Source: Hexactinellida sp. DTS-2022
Lineage: Eukaryota; Porifera; Hexactinellida
Assembly (NCBI GenBank): GCA_028753945.1
Contig: JAPNXP010000003.1
Span: forward strand, 1,550,001-1,614,000
DNA length: 64,000 nt
Direction of reading: 5' to 3'
Part shown: in pieces, positions 8,435 to 21,800 of the stretch
How the letters are laid out: each line of letters opens with the position of its first letter
Numbering within the stretch: position 1 is the stretch's first letter
The notes under the pieces: model-generated
Told to the model about the DNA's origin: nothing
The model's database searches: none
Seen by the model: only the letters and a program-made list of their open reading frames with translations
Position numbers and translations under genes: made by a program

Positions 8435-9339
8435 GTAAGTCGACATTTATTTCATCATTTATTTAACTCTAGTCTTACTCTGTTCGTGCTTGGAAGTAAT
8501 TACATCTTGAGCATTTTAATTTTAATTACAATTACATATCCCTTATTCCACGCCAAATCTTCCAGTTGCTTCACTTATTGGGATTTAAGTTTCATAGGTT
8601 ATTTAAGAGGTTGTCTCCATTTTACAACTGAAATGTTGCTTACTTGAGTTACCGTTTTTCAAACTATCATTCTTGCGAAAGACTGCCCAGATTATTTACG
8701 AACCAGAATTTGGAGAGCGTTGTTAAGACTAAGTCGATGAATAACTGGAAAACACCTTGCAAATCCAATATATACACAACAAATTTGAACACTTGTAAAT
8801 TGCTGATAATATCCTAGTTTATCGCTGATTACCAACGTGTCGATTAAAAATCATTTGGCTTGTTATCGAGTGGTAGGCTGTTTAGAGCTCCTAAAGTTGG
8901 TAAGTCTAGAATTCGAGTAGCGTTGAGAGTAATTTGGGGTTTATGGTTTATCTTTTGCGAATATCGTGAAACACTGTCTACTCAAACGAGTATTATATAA
9001 TTTTTAACTAAGTATAATACAGAAAAGTCATGCTAGTTGCAAAAATATGTTTTGAATTTTTAAAATAACAGTGATTGCAATATCCAAAGTTTATAATTGT
9101 GAAAATTGATTCTGCTAACTAAAACAGCCATAACTACTAACAAGAGTAAGGGCCTCAACTTTCTCCTAAACTTGCGCACGCATTACCCGGCATATACAAT
9201 TTGTATATCAAAGCTAATGTTTGACTCGATTTATCCACATAATCCGCGAAAATTAAACAAAACAACAAGAAAATCCAAGAGTCTTTCCGTCTAAGAAGTT
9301 AAAAGTGATTACGAGATAATTCCTTATCCCTCTACATTT
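8435..9339. other. AT-rich spacer before the satellite
   Basis: No supported gene. Open frames at 8411-8647 and 9106-9294 have no conserved motif, and their composition is that of the surrounding AT-rich DNA. No satellite-like sequence was recognised before about 9340, so the array begins abruptly. Confidence 0.5.
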
Positions 9340-9520
9340 TACTTATTTGACAAGTTTGCACTCTATAATACATCAATGAATTGAATTCCGTTTAGTAACT
9401 CGTTATACCATTTGTAGTAATTGTTGTTCTATTTATCGGGAAATCTGTTGTGAATTGTCTGTTTGTTCTGCAAGTTTCATATTCTGCAGTTTCCCTGAAG
9501 TTATCTATTCCTTTGTCAAA
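9340..9520 (+). repeat. Diverged edge monomer of the satellite
   Basis: The first copy aligns to the consensus but with many changes, such as TGCACTCTATAATACATCAATGA for the usual start, CCATTTGTAG for CCACTTGTAG, TTGTTGTTC, and ATCGGGAAATC for ATCCGGAAGTC. Copies further in are far more alike. Array edges usually escape homogenisation by unequal exchange, so this marks a genuine boundary. Confidence 0.7.
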
Positions 9521-12500
9521 TGTTTGAACTCTTTGATACATCAATAAACTGTATACCGGCAGTGACTCGTTATAACACTAGTAGTAATTTTTGTCTATTT
9601 ATCCGGAAGTCTTTGTGAATTCTCTGTTTGTTCTACAAGTTACATATTCTGCACTTTTCCCTGAAGTTATCTGTTGCTTTGTCAAATGTTTGAACTCTTT
9701 GATACATCAATAAACTGTATACCGGCAGTGACTCGTTATAACACTTGTAGTAATTTTTGTCTATTTATCCGGAAGTCTATTTTGAATTGTCTGATTGCTC
9801 TACAAGTTACATATTCTGCACTTTTCCCTGAAGTTCTCTGTTCCTTTGTGAAATGTTTGAACTCGTTGATACATCAATAAATTGATTTCCGTTTACTAAC
9901 TCGTTGTACCACTTGTATTAATTGTTGTCTATTTATCCGGAAGTCTATAGTGAATTGTCTATTGTTCTGCAAGTTTCATATTCTGCAGTTTTCCCTGAAG
10001 TTATCTGTTACTTTGTCAAATGTTTGAACTCTTTGATACATCAATAAATTCAAACCCGTTTAGTGACTCGTTGTAACACTTGTAGTAATTGTTGTCTATT
10101 TATTTCGGAAGTCTATTGTGAATTGTCTAATTGTTCTGCAAGATACATATTATGCAGTTTTTTCTGAAGTTATCTGTTACTTTGTCAAATGTTTGAACTC
10201 TTTGATACATCAATAAATTCAAACCCGTTTAGTGACTCGTTGTAACACTTGTAGTAATTGTTGTCTATTTATTTCGGAAGTCTATTGTGAATTGTCTGAT
10301 TGTTCTGCAAATTTCATATTATGCACTTTTCCCTGAAGGTATCTGTTCCTTTGTAAAATGTTTGAACTCTTTGATACATCAATAAATTCAAACCCGTTTA
10401 GTGACTCGTTGTAACACTTGTAGTAATTGTTGTCTATTTATTTCGGAAGTCTATTGTGAATTGTCTGATTGTTCTGCAAGATACATATTCTGCAGTTTTT
10501 TCTGAAGTTATCTGTTACTTTGTCAAATGTTTGAACTCTTTGATACATCAATAAATTCAAACCCGTTTAGTGACTCGTTGTAACACTTGTAGTAATTGTT
10601 GTCTATTTATTTCGGAAGTCTATTGTGAATTGTCTGATTGTTCTGCAAATTTCATATTATGCACTTTTCCCTGAAGTTATCTGTTGCTTTGTCAAATGTT
10701 TGAACTCTTTGATACATCAATAAATTCAAACCCGTTTAGTGACTCGTTGTAACACTTGTAGTAATTGTTGTCTATTTATTTCGGAAGTCTATTTTGAATT
10801 GTCTGATTGCTCTACAAGTTACATATTCTGCACTTTTCCCTGAAGTTATCTGTTGCTTTGTCAAATGTTTGAACTCTTTGATACATCAATAAATTCAAAC
10901 CCGTTTAGTGACACGTATTAACACTTGTAGTAATTGTTGTCTATTTATTTCGGAAGTCTATTGTGAATTGTCTGATTGTTCTGCAAATTTCATATTATGC
11001 ACTTTTCCCTGAAGGTATCTGTTCCTTTGTAAAATGTTTGAACTCTTTGATACATCAATAAACTGTATACCGGCAGTGACTCGTTATAACACTAGAAGTA
11101 ATTTTTGTCTATTTATCCGGAAGTCTGTTGTGAATTGTCTGATTGTTCTGCAAGATACATATTCTGCAGTTTTTTCTGAAGTTATCTGTTCCTTTGTGAA
11201 ATGTTTGAACTCGTTGATACATCAATAAATTGATTTCCGTTTACTAACTCGTTGTACCACTTGTATTAATTGTTGTCTATTTATCCGGAAGTCTATAGTG
11301 AATTGTCTTATTGCTCTACAAGTTACATATTCTGCACTTTTCCCTGAAGTTATCTGTTGCTTTGTCAAATGTTTGAACTCTTTGATACATCAATAAACTG
11401 TATACCGGCAGTGACTCGTTATAACACTAGTAGTAATTTTTGTCTATTTATCCGGAAGTCTGTTGTGAATTGTCTGATTGTTCTGCAAGATACATATTCT
11501 GCAGTTTTTTCTGAAGTTATCTGTTCCTTTGTGAAATGTTTGAATTCTTTGATACATCAATAAATTGAATTCCGTTCAGTAACTCGTTGTAACACTTGTT
11601 GTAATTGTTGTCTATTTATCCGGAAGTCTTTGTGAATTCTCTGTTTGTTCTACAAGTTATATATTCTGCACTTTTCCCTAAAGTTATCTATTCCTTTGTC
11701 ATATGTTTGAACTCTTTGATACATCAATAAACTGTATACCGGCAGTGACTCGTTATAACACTAGTAGTAATTTTTGTCTATTTATCCGGAAGTCTGTTGT
11801 GAATTGTCTGATTGTTCTGCAAGTTACATATTCTGCAGTTTTTTCTGAAGTTATCTGTTCCTTTGTGAAATGTTTGAATTCTTTGATACATCAATAAATT
11901 GAATTCTGTTCAGTAACTCGTTGTAACACTTGTTGTAATTGTTGTCTATTTATCCGGAAGTCTTTGTGAATTCTCTGTTTGTTCTACAAGTTATATATTC
12001 TGCACTTTTCCCTGAAGTTATCTATTCCTTTGTCATATGTTTGAACTCTTTGATACATCAATAAACTGTATACCGGCAGTGACTCGTTATAACACTTGTT
12101 TTAATTGTTGTCTATTTATCCTGAAGTCAATTGTGAATTGTCTGATTGGTCTACAAGTTACATATTCTGCACTTTTCCTGAAGTTATCTATTCCTTTGTC
12201 ATATGTTTGAACTCTTTGATACATCAATAAACTGAATTCCGGTAGTGACTCGTTATAACACTTGTTTTAATTGTTGTCTATTTATCCGGAAGTCTATAGT
12301 GAATTGTCTATTGTTCTGCAAGTTACATATTCTGCACTTTCCTGAAGTTATCTGTTCCTTTGTCATATGTTTGAACTCTTTGATACATCAATAAACTGAA
12401 TTCCGGTAGTGACTCGTTATACCACTTGTTGTAATTGTTGTCTATTTATCCTGAAGTCAATTGTGAATTGTCTGATTGGTCTACAAGTTACATATTCTGC

Positions 12501-12869
12501 ACTTTCCTGAAGTTATCTGTTCCTTTGTCATATGTTTGAACTCTTTGATACATCAATAAAGTGTATACCGGCAGTGACTCGTTATAACACTAGTAGTAAT
12601 TTTTGTCTATTTATCCGGAAGTCTGTTGTGAATTGTCTGATTGTTCTGCAAGTTACATATTCTGCAGTTTTTTCTGAAGTTATCTGTTCCTTTCTGAAAT
12701 GTTTGAATTCTTTGATACATCAATAAATTGAATTCTGTTCAGTAACTCGTTATACCACTTGTTGTAATTGTTGTCTATTTATCCGGAAGTCTTTGTGAAT
12801 TTTCTGTTTGTTCTACAAGTTACATATTCTGCACTTTTCCCTGAAGTTATCTGTTACTTTGTCAAATGT

Positions 12870-15800
12870 TTGAACTCTTTGATACATCAATAAATTCAAA
12901 CCCGTTTAGTGACTCGTTGTAACACTTGTAGTAATTGTTGTCTATTTATTTCGGAAGTCTATTGTGAATTGTCTGATTGTTCTGCAAGATACATATTCTG
13001 CAGTTTTTTCTGAAGTTATCTGTTACTTTGTCAAATGTTTGAACTCTTTGATACATCAATAAATTCAAACCCGTTTAGTGACTCGTTGTAACACTTGTAG
13101 TAATTGTTGTCTATTTATTTCGGAAGTCTGTTGTGAATTGTCTGATTGTTCTGCAAGATACATATTCTGCAGTTTTTTCTGAAGTTATCTCTTACTTTGT
13201 CAAATGTTTGAACTCTTTGATACATCAATAAATTCAAACCCGTTTAGTGACTCGTTGTAACACTTGTAGTAATTGTTGTCTATTTATTTCGGAAGTCTAT
13301 TGTGAATTGTCTGATTGTTCTGCAAATTTCATATTATGCACTTTTCCCTGAAGTTATCTGTTGCTTTGTCAAATGTTTGAACTCTTTGATACATCAATAA
13401 ATTCAAACCCGTTTAGTGACTCGTTATAACACTTGTAGTAATTGTTGTCTATTTATCCTGAAGTCAATTGTGAATTGTCTGATTGGTCTACAAGTTACAT
13501 ATTCTGCACTTTTCCTGAAGTTATCTATTCCTTTGTCAAATGTTTGAATTCTTTGATACATCAATAAATTGAATTCCGTTCAGTAACTCGTTGTAACACT
13601 TGTTGTAATTGTTGTCTATTTATCCGGAAGTCTTTGTGAATTCTCTGTTTGTTCTACAAGTTATATATTCTGCACTTTTCCCTGAAGTTATCTATTCCTT
13701 TGTCATATGTTTGAACTCTTTGATACATCAATAAACTGAATTCCGTTTAGTGACTCGTTATAACACTTGTAGTAATTGTTGTCTATTTATCCTGAAGTCA
13801 ATTGTGAATTGTCTGATTGGTCTACAAGTTACATATTCTGCACTTTTCCTGAAGTTATCTATTCCTTTGTCAAATGTTTGAATTCTTTGATACATCAATA
13901 AATTGAATTCCGTTTAGTGACTCGTTATAACACTAGTAGTAATTGTTGTCTATTTATCCGGAAGTCTTTGTGAATTGTCTGATTGTTCTGCAAGATACAT
14001 ATTCTGCACTTTTCCCTGAAGTTTTCTGTTGCTTTGTCAAATGTTTGAACTCTTTGATACATCAATAAATTCAAACCCGTTTAGTGACTCGTTGTAACAC
14101 TTGTAGTAATTGTTGTCTATTTATTTCGGAAGTCTATTGTGAATTGTCTAATTGTTCTGCAAGATACATATTCTGCAGTTTTTTCTGAAGTTATCTGTTC
14201 CTTTCTGAAATGTTTGAATTCTTTGATACATCAATAAATTGAATTCTGTTCAGTAACTCGTTATACCACTTGTTGTAATTGTTGTCTATTTATCCGGAAG
14301 TCTTTGTGAATTTTATGTTTGTTCTACAAGTTACATATTCTGCACTTTTCCCTGAAGTTATCTGTTACTTTGTCAAATGTTTGAACTCTTTGATACATCA
14401 ATAAATTCAAACCCGTTTAGTGACTCGTTGTAACACTTGTAGTAATTGTTGTCTATTTATTTCGGAAGTCTATTGTGAATTGTCTGATTGTTCTGCAAGA
14501 TACATATTCTGCAGTTTTTTCTGAAGTTATCTGTTACTTTGTCAAATGTTTGAACTCTTTGATACATCAATAAACTGAATTCCGTTTAGTGACTCGTTAT
14601 AACACTTGTAGTAATTGTTGTCTATTTATCCTGAAGTCAATTGTGAATTGTCTGATTGGTCTACAAGTTACATATTCTGCACTTTTCCTGAAGTTATCTA
14701 TTCCTTTGTCATATGTTTGACCTCTTTGATACAACAATAAACTGTATACCGGCAGTGACTCGTTATAACACTAGATTAATTTTTGTCTATTTATTCGGAA
14801 GTCTGTTGTGAATTGTCTGATTGTTCTGCAAGATACATATTCTGCAGTTTTTTCTGAAGTTATCTGTTACTTTGTCAAATGTTTGAACTCTTTGATACAT
14901 CAATAAATTCAAACCCGTTTAGTGACTCGTTGTAACACTTGTAGTAATTGTTGTCTATTTATTTCGGAAGTCTGTTGTGAATTGTCTGATTGTTCTGCAG
15001 TTTTTTCTGAAGTTATCTGTTACTTTGTCAAATGTTTGAACTCTTTGATACATCAATAAATTCAAATCCGTTTAGTGACTCGTTGTAACACTTGTAGTAA
15101 TTGTTGTCTATTTATTCGGAAGTCTGTTGTGAATTGTCTGATTGTTCTGCAAGATACATATTCTGCAGTTTTTTCTGAAGTTATCTGTTACTTTGTCAAA
15201 TGTTTGAACTCTTTGATACATCAATAAATTCAAACCCGTTTAGTGACTCGTTGTAACACTTGTAGTAATTGTTGTCTATTTATTTCGGAAGTCTGTTGTG
15301 AATTGTCTGATTGTTCTGCAAGATACATATTCTGCAGTTTTTTCTGAAGTTATCTGTTACTTTGTCAAATGTTTGAACTCTTTGATACATCAATAAATTC
15401 AAACCCGTTTAGTGACTCGTTGTAACACTTGTAGTAATTGTTGTCTATTTATTTCGGAAGTCTATTGTGAATTGTCTGATTGTTCTGCAAATTTCATATT
15501 ATGCACTTTTCCCTGAAGTTATCTGTTGCTTTGTCAAATGTTTGAACTCTTTGATACATCAATAAATTCAAACCCGTTTAGTGACTCGTTATAACACTTG
15601 TAGTAATTGTTGTCTATTTATCCTGAAGTCAATTGTGAATTGTCTGATTGGTCTACAAGTTACATATTCTGCACTTTTCCTGAAGTTATCTATTCCTTTG
15701 TCAAATGTTTGAATTCTTTGATACATCAATAAATTGAATTCCGTTTAGTGACTCGTTATAACACTAGTAGTAATTGTTGTCTATTTATCCGGAAGTCTTT

Positions 15801-18800
15801 GTGAATTGTCTGATTGTTCTGCAAGATACATATTCTGCACTTTTCCCTGAAGTTTTCTGTTGCTTTGTCAAATGTTTGAACTCTTTGATACATCAATAAA
15901 TTCAAACCCGTTTAGTGACACGTATTAACACTTGTAGTAATTGTTGTCTATTTATTTCGGAAGTCAATTGTGAATTGTCTGATTGGTCTACAAGTTACAT
16001 ATTCTGCACTTTCCTGAAGTTATCTGTTCCTTTGTCATATGTTTGAACTCTTTGATACATCAATAAATTGAATTCCGTTTAGTGACTCGTTATAACACTA
16101 GTAGTAATTGTTGTCTATTTATCCGGAAGTCTTTGTGAATTGTCTGATTGTTCTGCAAGATACATATTCTGCAGTTTTTTCTGAAGTTATCTGTTCCTTT
16201 CTGAAATGTTTGAATTCTTTGATACATCAATAAATTGAATTCTGTTCAGTAACTCGTTATACCACTTGTTGTAATTATTGTCTATTTATCCGGAAGTCTT
16301 TGTGAATTTTCTGTTTGTTCTACAAGTTACATATTCTGCACTTTTCCCTGAAGTTATCTGTTACTTTGTCAAATGTTTGAACTCTTTGATACATCAATAA
16401 ATTCAAACCCGTTTAGTGACTCGTTGTAACACTTGTAGTAATTGTTGTCTATTTATTTCGGAAGTCTATTGTGAATTGTCTGATTGTTCTGCAAGATACA
16501 TATTCTGCACTTTTCCCTGAAGTTTTCTGTTGCTTTGTCAAATGTTTGAACTCTTTGATACATCAATAAATTCAAACCCGTTTAGTGACTCGTTGTAACA
16601 CTTGTAGTAATTGTTGTCTATTTATTTCGGAAGTCTATTGTGAATTGTCTAATTGTTCTGCAAGATTCATATTCTGCAGTTTTTTCTGAAGTTATCTGTT
16701 CCTTTCTGAAATGTTTGAATTCTTTGATACATCAATAAATTGAATTCTGTTCAGTAACTCGTTATACCACTTGTTGTAATTATTGTCTATTTATCCGGAA
16801 GTCTTTGTGAATTTTCTGTTTGTTCTACAAGTTACATATTCTGCACTTTTCCCTGAAGTTATCTGTTACTTTGTCAAATGTTTGAACTCTTTGATACATC
16901 AATAAATTCAAACCCGTTTAGTGACTCGTTGTAACACTTGTAGTAATTGTTGTCTATTTATTTCGGAAGTCTATTGTGAATTGTCTGATTGTTCTGCAAG
17001 ATACATATTCTGCAGTTTTTTCTGAAGTTATCTGTTACTTTGTCAAATGTTTGAACTCTTTGATACATCAATAAACTGAATTCCGTTTAGTGACTCGTTA
17101 TAACACTTGTAGTAATTGTTGTCTATTTATCCTGAAGTCAATTGTGAATTGTCTGATTGGTCTACAAGTTACATATTCTGCACTTTTCCTGAAGTTATCT
17201 ATTCCTTTGTCATATGTTTGACCTCTTTGATACAACAATAAACTGTATACCGGCAGTGACTCGTTATAACACTAGAAGTAATTTTTGTCTATTTATTCGG
17301 AAGTCTGTTGTGAATTGTCTGATTGTTCTGCAAGATACATATTCTGCAGTTTTTTCTGAAGTTATCTGTTACTTTGTCAAATGTTTGAACTCTTTGATAC
17401 ATCAATAAATTCAAACCCGTTTAGTGACTCGTTGTAACACTTGTAGTAATTGTTGTCTATTTATTTCGGAAGTCTGTTGTGAATTGTCTGATTGTTCTGC
17501 AAGATACATATTCTGCAGTTTTTTCTGAAGTTATCTGTTACTTTGTCAAATGTTTGAACTCTTTGACACATCAATAAATTCAAATCCGTTTAGTGACTCG
17601 TTGTAACACTTGTAGTAATTGTTGTCTATTTATTTCGGAAGTCTATTGTGAATTGTCTGATTGTTCTGCAAGATACATATTCTGCAGTTTTTTCTGAAGT
17701 TATCTGTTACTTTGTCAAATGTTTGAACTCTTTGATACATCAATAAATTCAAACCCGTTTAGTGACTCGTTGTAACACTTGTAGTAATTGTTGTCTATTT
17801 ATTTCGGAAGTCTATTGTGAATTGTCTGATTGTTCTGCAAATTTCATATTATGCACTTTTCCCTGAAGTTATCTGTTGCTTTGTCAAATGTTTGAACTCT
17901 TTGATACATCAATAAATTCAAACCCGTTTAGTGACTCGTTGTAACACTTGTAGTAATTGTTGTCTATTTATTTCGGAAGTCTATTGTGAATTGTCTGATT
18001 GTTCTGCAAGATACATATTCTGCAGTTTTTTCTGAAGTTATCTGTTACTTTGTCAAATGTTTGAACTCTTTGATACATCAATAAATTCAAACCCGTTTAG
18101 TGACTCGTTGTAACACTTGTAGTAATTGTTGTCTATTTATTTCGTAAGTCTATTGTGAATTGTCTGATTGTTCTGCAAATTTCATATTATGCACTTTTCC
18201 CTGAAGTTATCTGTTGCTTTGTCAAATGTTTGAACTCTTTGATACATCAATAAATTCAAACCAGTTTAGTGACTCGTTGTAACACTTGTAGTAATTGTTG
18301 TCTATTTATTTCGGAAGTCTATTGTGAATTGTCTGTTTGTTCTACAAGTTACATATTCTGCACTTTTCCCTGAAGTTTTCTGTTGCTTTGTCAAATGTTT
18401 GAACTCTTTGATACATCAATAAATTCAAACCCGTTTAGTGACTCGTTGTAACACTTGTAGTAATTGTTGTCTATTTATTTCGGAAGTCTATTGTGAATTG
18501 TCTAATTGTTCTGCAAGATACATATTCTGCAGTTTTTTCTGAAGTTATCTGTTACTTTGTCAAATGTTTGAACTCTTTGATACATCAATAAACTGAATTC
18601 CGTTTAGTGACTCGTTATAACACTTGTAGTAATTGTTGTCTATTTATCCTGAAGTCAATTGTGAATTGTCTGATTGGTCTACAAGTTACATATTCTGCAC
18701 TTTTCCTGAAGTTATCTATTCCTTTGTCATATGTTTGACCTCTTTGATACAACAATAAACTGTATACCGGCAGTGACTCGTTATAACACTAGAAGTAATT

Positions 18801-21800
18801 TTTGTCTATTTATTCGGAAGTCTGTTGTGAATTGTCTGATTGTTCTGCAAGATACATATTCTGCAGTTTTTTCTGAAGTTATCTGTTACTTTGTCAAATG
18901 TTTGAACTCTTTGACACATCAATAAATTCAAATCCGTTTAGTGACTCGTTGTAACACTTGTAGTAATTGTTGTCTATTTATTTCGGAAGTCTATTGTGAA
19001 TTGTCTGATTGTTCTGCAAGATACATATTCTGCAGTTTTTTCTGAAGTTATCTGTTACTTTGTCAAATGTTTGAACTCTTTGATACATCAATAAATTCAA
19101 ACCCGTTTAGTGACTCGTTGTAACACTTGTAGTAATTGTTGTCTATTTATTTCGGAAGTCTATTGTGAATTGTCTGATTGTTCTGCAAATTTCATATTAT
19201 GCACTTTTCCCTGAAGTTATCTGTTGCTTTGTCAAATGTTTGAACTCTTTGATACATCAATAAATTCAAACCCGTTTAGTGACTCGTTGTAACACTTGTA
19301 GTAATTGTTGTCTATTTATTTCGGAAGTCTATTGTGAATTGTCTGATTGTTCTGCAAGATACATATTCTGCAGTTTTTTCTGAAGTTATCTGTTACTTTG
19401 TCAAATGTTTGAACTCTTTGATACATCAATAAATTCAAACCCGTTTAGTGACTCGTTGTAACACTTGTAGTAATTGTTGTCTATTTATTTCGGAAGTCTA
19501 TTGTCAATTGTCTGATTGTTCTGCAAATTTCATATTATGCACTTTTCCCTGAAGGTATCTGTTCCTTTGTAAAATGTTTGAACTCTTTGATACATCAATA
19601 AACTGAATTCCGTTCAGTAACTCGTTGTAACACTTGTTGTAATTGTTGTCTATTTATCCTGAAGTCAATTGTGAATTGTCTGATTGGTCTACAAGTTACA
19701 TATTCTGCACTTTTCCTGAAGTTATCTATTCCTTTGTCAAATGTTTGAACTCTTTGATACAACAATAAACTGTATACCGGCAGTGACTCGTTATAACACT
19801 AGAAGTAATTTTTGTCTATTTATCCGGAAGTCTGTTGTGAATTGTCTGATTGTTCTGCAAGATACATATTGTGCAGTTTTTTCTGAAGTTATCTGTTACT
19901 TTGTCAAATGTTTGAACTCTTTGATACATCAATAAATTCAAACCCGTTTAGTGACTCGTTGTAACACTTGTAGTAATTGTTGTCTATTTATTTCGTAAGT
20001 CTATTGTGAATTGTCTGATTGTTCTGCAAATTTCATATTATGCACTTTTCCCTGAAGTTATCTGTTGCTTTGTCAAATGTTTGAACTCTTTGATACATCA
20101 ATAAATTCAAACCAGTTTAGTGACTCGTTGTAACACTTGTAGTAATTGTTGTCTATTTATTTCGGAAGTCTATTGTGAATTGTCTGTTTGTTCTACAAGT
20201 TACATATTCTGCACTTTTCCCTGAAGTTTTCTGTTGCTTTGTCAAATGTTTGAACTCTTTGATACATCAATAAATTCAAACCAGTTTAGTGACTCGTTGT
20301 AACACTTGTAGTAATTGTTGTCTATTTATTTCGTAAGTCTATTGTGAATTGTCTGATTGTTCTGCAAATTTCATATTATGCACTTTTCCCTGAAGTTATC
20401 TGTTGCTTTGTCAAATGTTTGAACTCTTTGATACATCAATAAATTCAAACCCGTTTAGTGACTCGTTGTAACACTTGTAGTAATTGTTGTCTATTTATTT
20501 CGGAAGTCTATTGTGAATTGTCTGATTGTTCTGCAAATTTCATATTATGCACTTTTCCCTGAAGGTATCTGTTCCTTTGTAAAATGTTTGAACTCTTTGA
20601 TACATCAATATACTGAATTCCGTTTAGTGACTCGATATAACACTTGTAGTAATTGTTGTCTATTTATCCTGAAGTCAATTGTGAATTGTCTGATTGGTCT
20701 ACAAGTTACATATTCTGCACTTTTCCTGAAATTATCTATTCCTTTGTCATATGTTTGAACTCTTTGATACAACAATAAACTGTATACCGGCAGTGACTCG
20801 TTATAACACTAGAAGTAATTTTTGTCTATTTATCCGGAAGTCTGTTGTGAATTGTCTGATTGTTCTGCAAGATACATATTGTGCAGTTTTTTCTGAAGTT
20901 ATCTGTTACTTTGTCAAATGTTTGAACTCTTTGATACATCAATAAATTCAAACCCGTTTAGTGACTCGTTGTAACACTTGTAGTAATTGTTGTCTATTTA
21001 TTTCGGAAGTCTATTGTGAATTGTCTGATTGTTCTGCAAATTTCATATTATGCACTTTTCCCTGAAGTTATCTGTTGCTTTGTCAAATGTTTGAACTCTT
21101 TGATACATCAATAAATTCAAACCAGTTTAGTGACTCGTTGTAACACTTGTAGTAATTGTTGTCTATTTATTTCGGAAGTCTATTGTGAATTGTCTGATTG
21201 TTCTGCAAGATACATATTCTGCAGTTTTTTCTAAAGTTATCTGTTACTTTGTCAAATGTTTAAACTCTTTGATACATCAATAAATTCAAACCCGTTTAGT
21301 GACTCGTTGTAACACTTGTAGTAATTGTTGTCTATTTATTTCGGAAGTCTATTGTGAATTGTCTGATTGTTCTGCAAATTTCATATTATGCACTTTTCCC
21401 TGAAGTTATCTGTTGCTTTGTCAAATGTTTGAACTCTTTGATACATCAATAAATTCAAACCCGTTTAGTGACTCGTTGTAACACTTGTAGTAATTGTTGT
21501 CTATTTTTTTCGGAAGTCTGTTGTGAATTGTCTGATTGTTCTGCAAGATACATATTCTGCAGTTTTTTCTGAAGTTATCTGTTACTTTGTCAAATGTTTG
21601 AACTCTTTGATACATCAATAAATTCAAACCCGTTTAGTGACTCGTTGTAACACTTGTAGTAATTGTTGTCTATTTATTTCGGAAGTCTATTGTGAATTGT
21701 CTGATTGTTCTGCAAATTTCATATTATGCACTATTCCCTGAAGTTATCTGTTGCTTTGTCAAATGTTTGAACTCTTTGATACATCAATAAATTCAAATCC

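Noticed and set aside
21421-21627. Open frame on the reverse strand within the satellite
   Set aside because: It exists because a single T-for-A change (CTATTTTTTTCGG) removes the usual stop in one monomer; it is an isolated accident.
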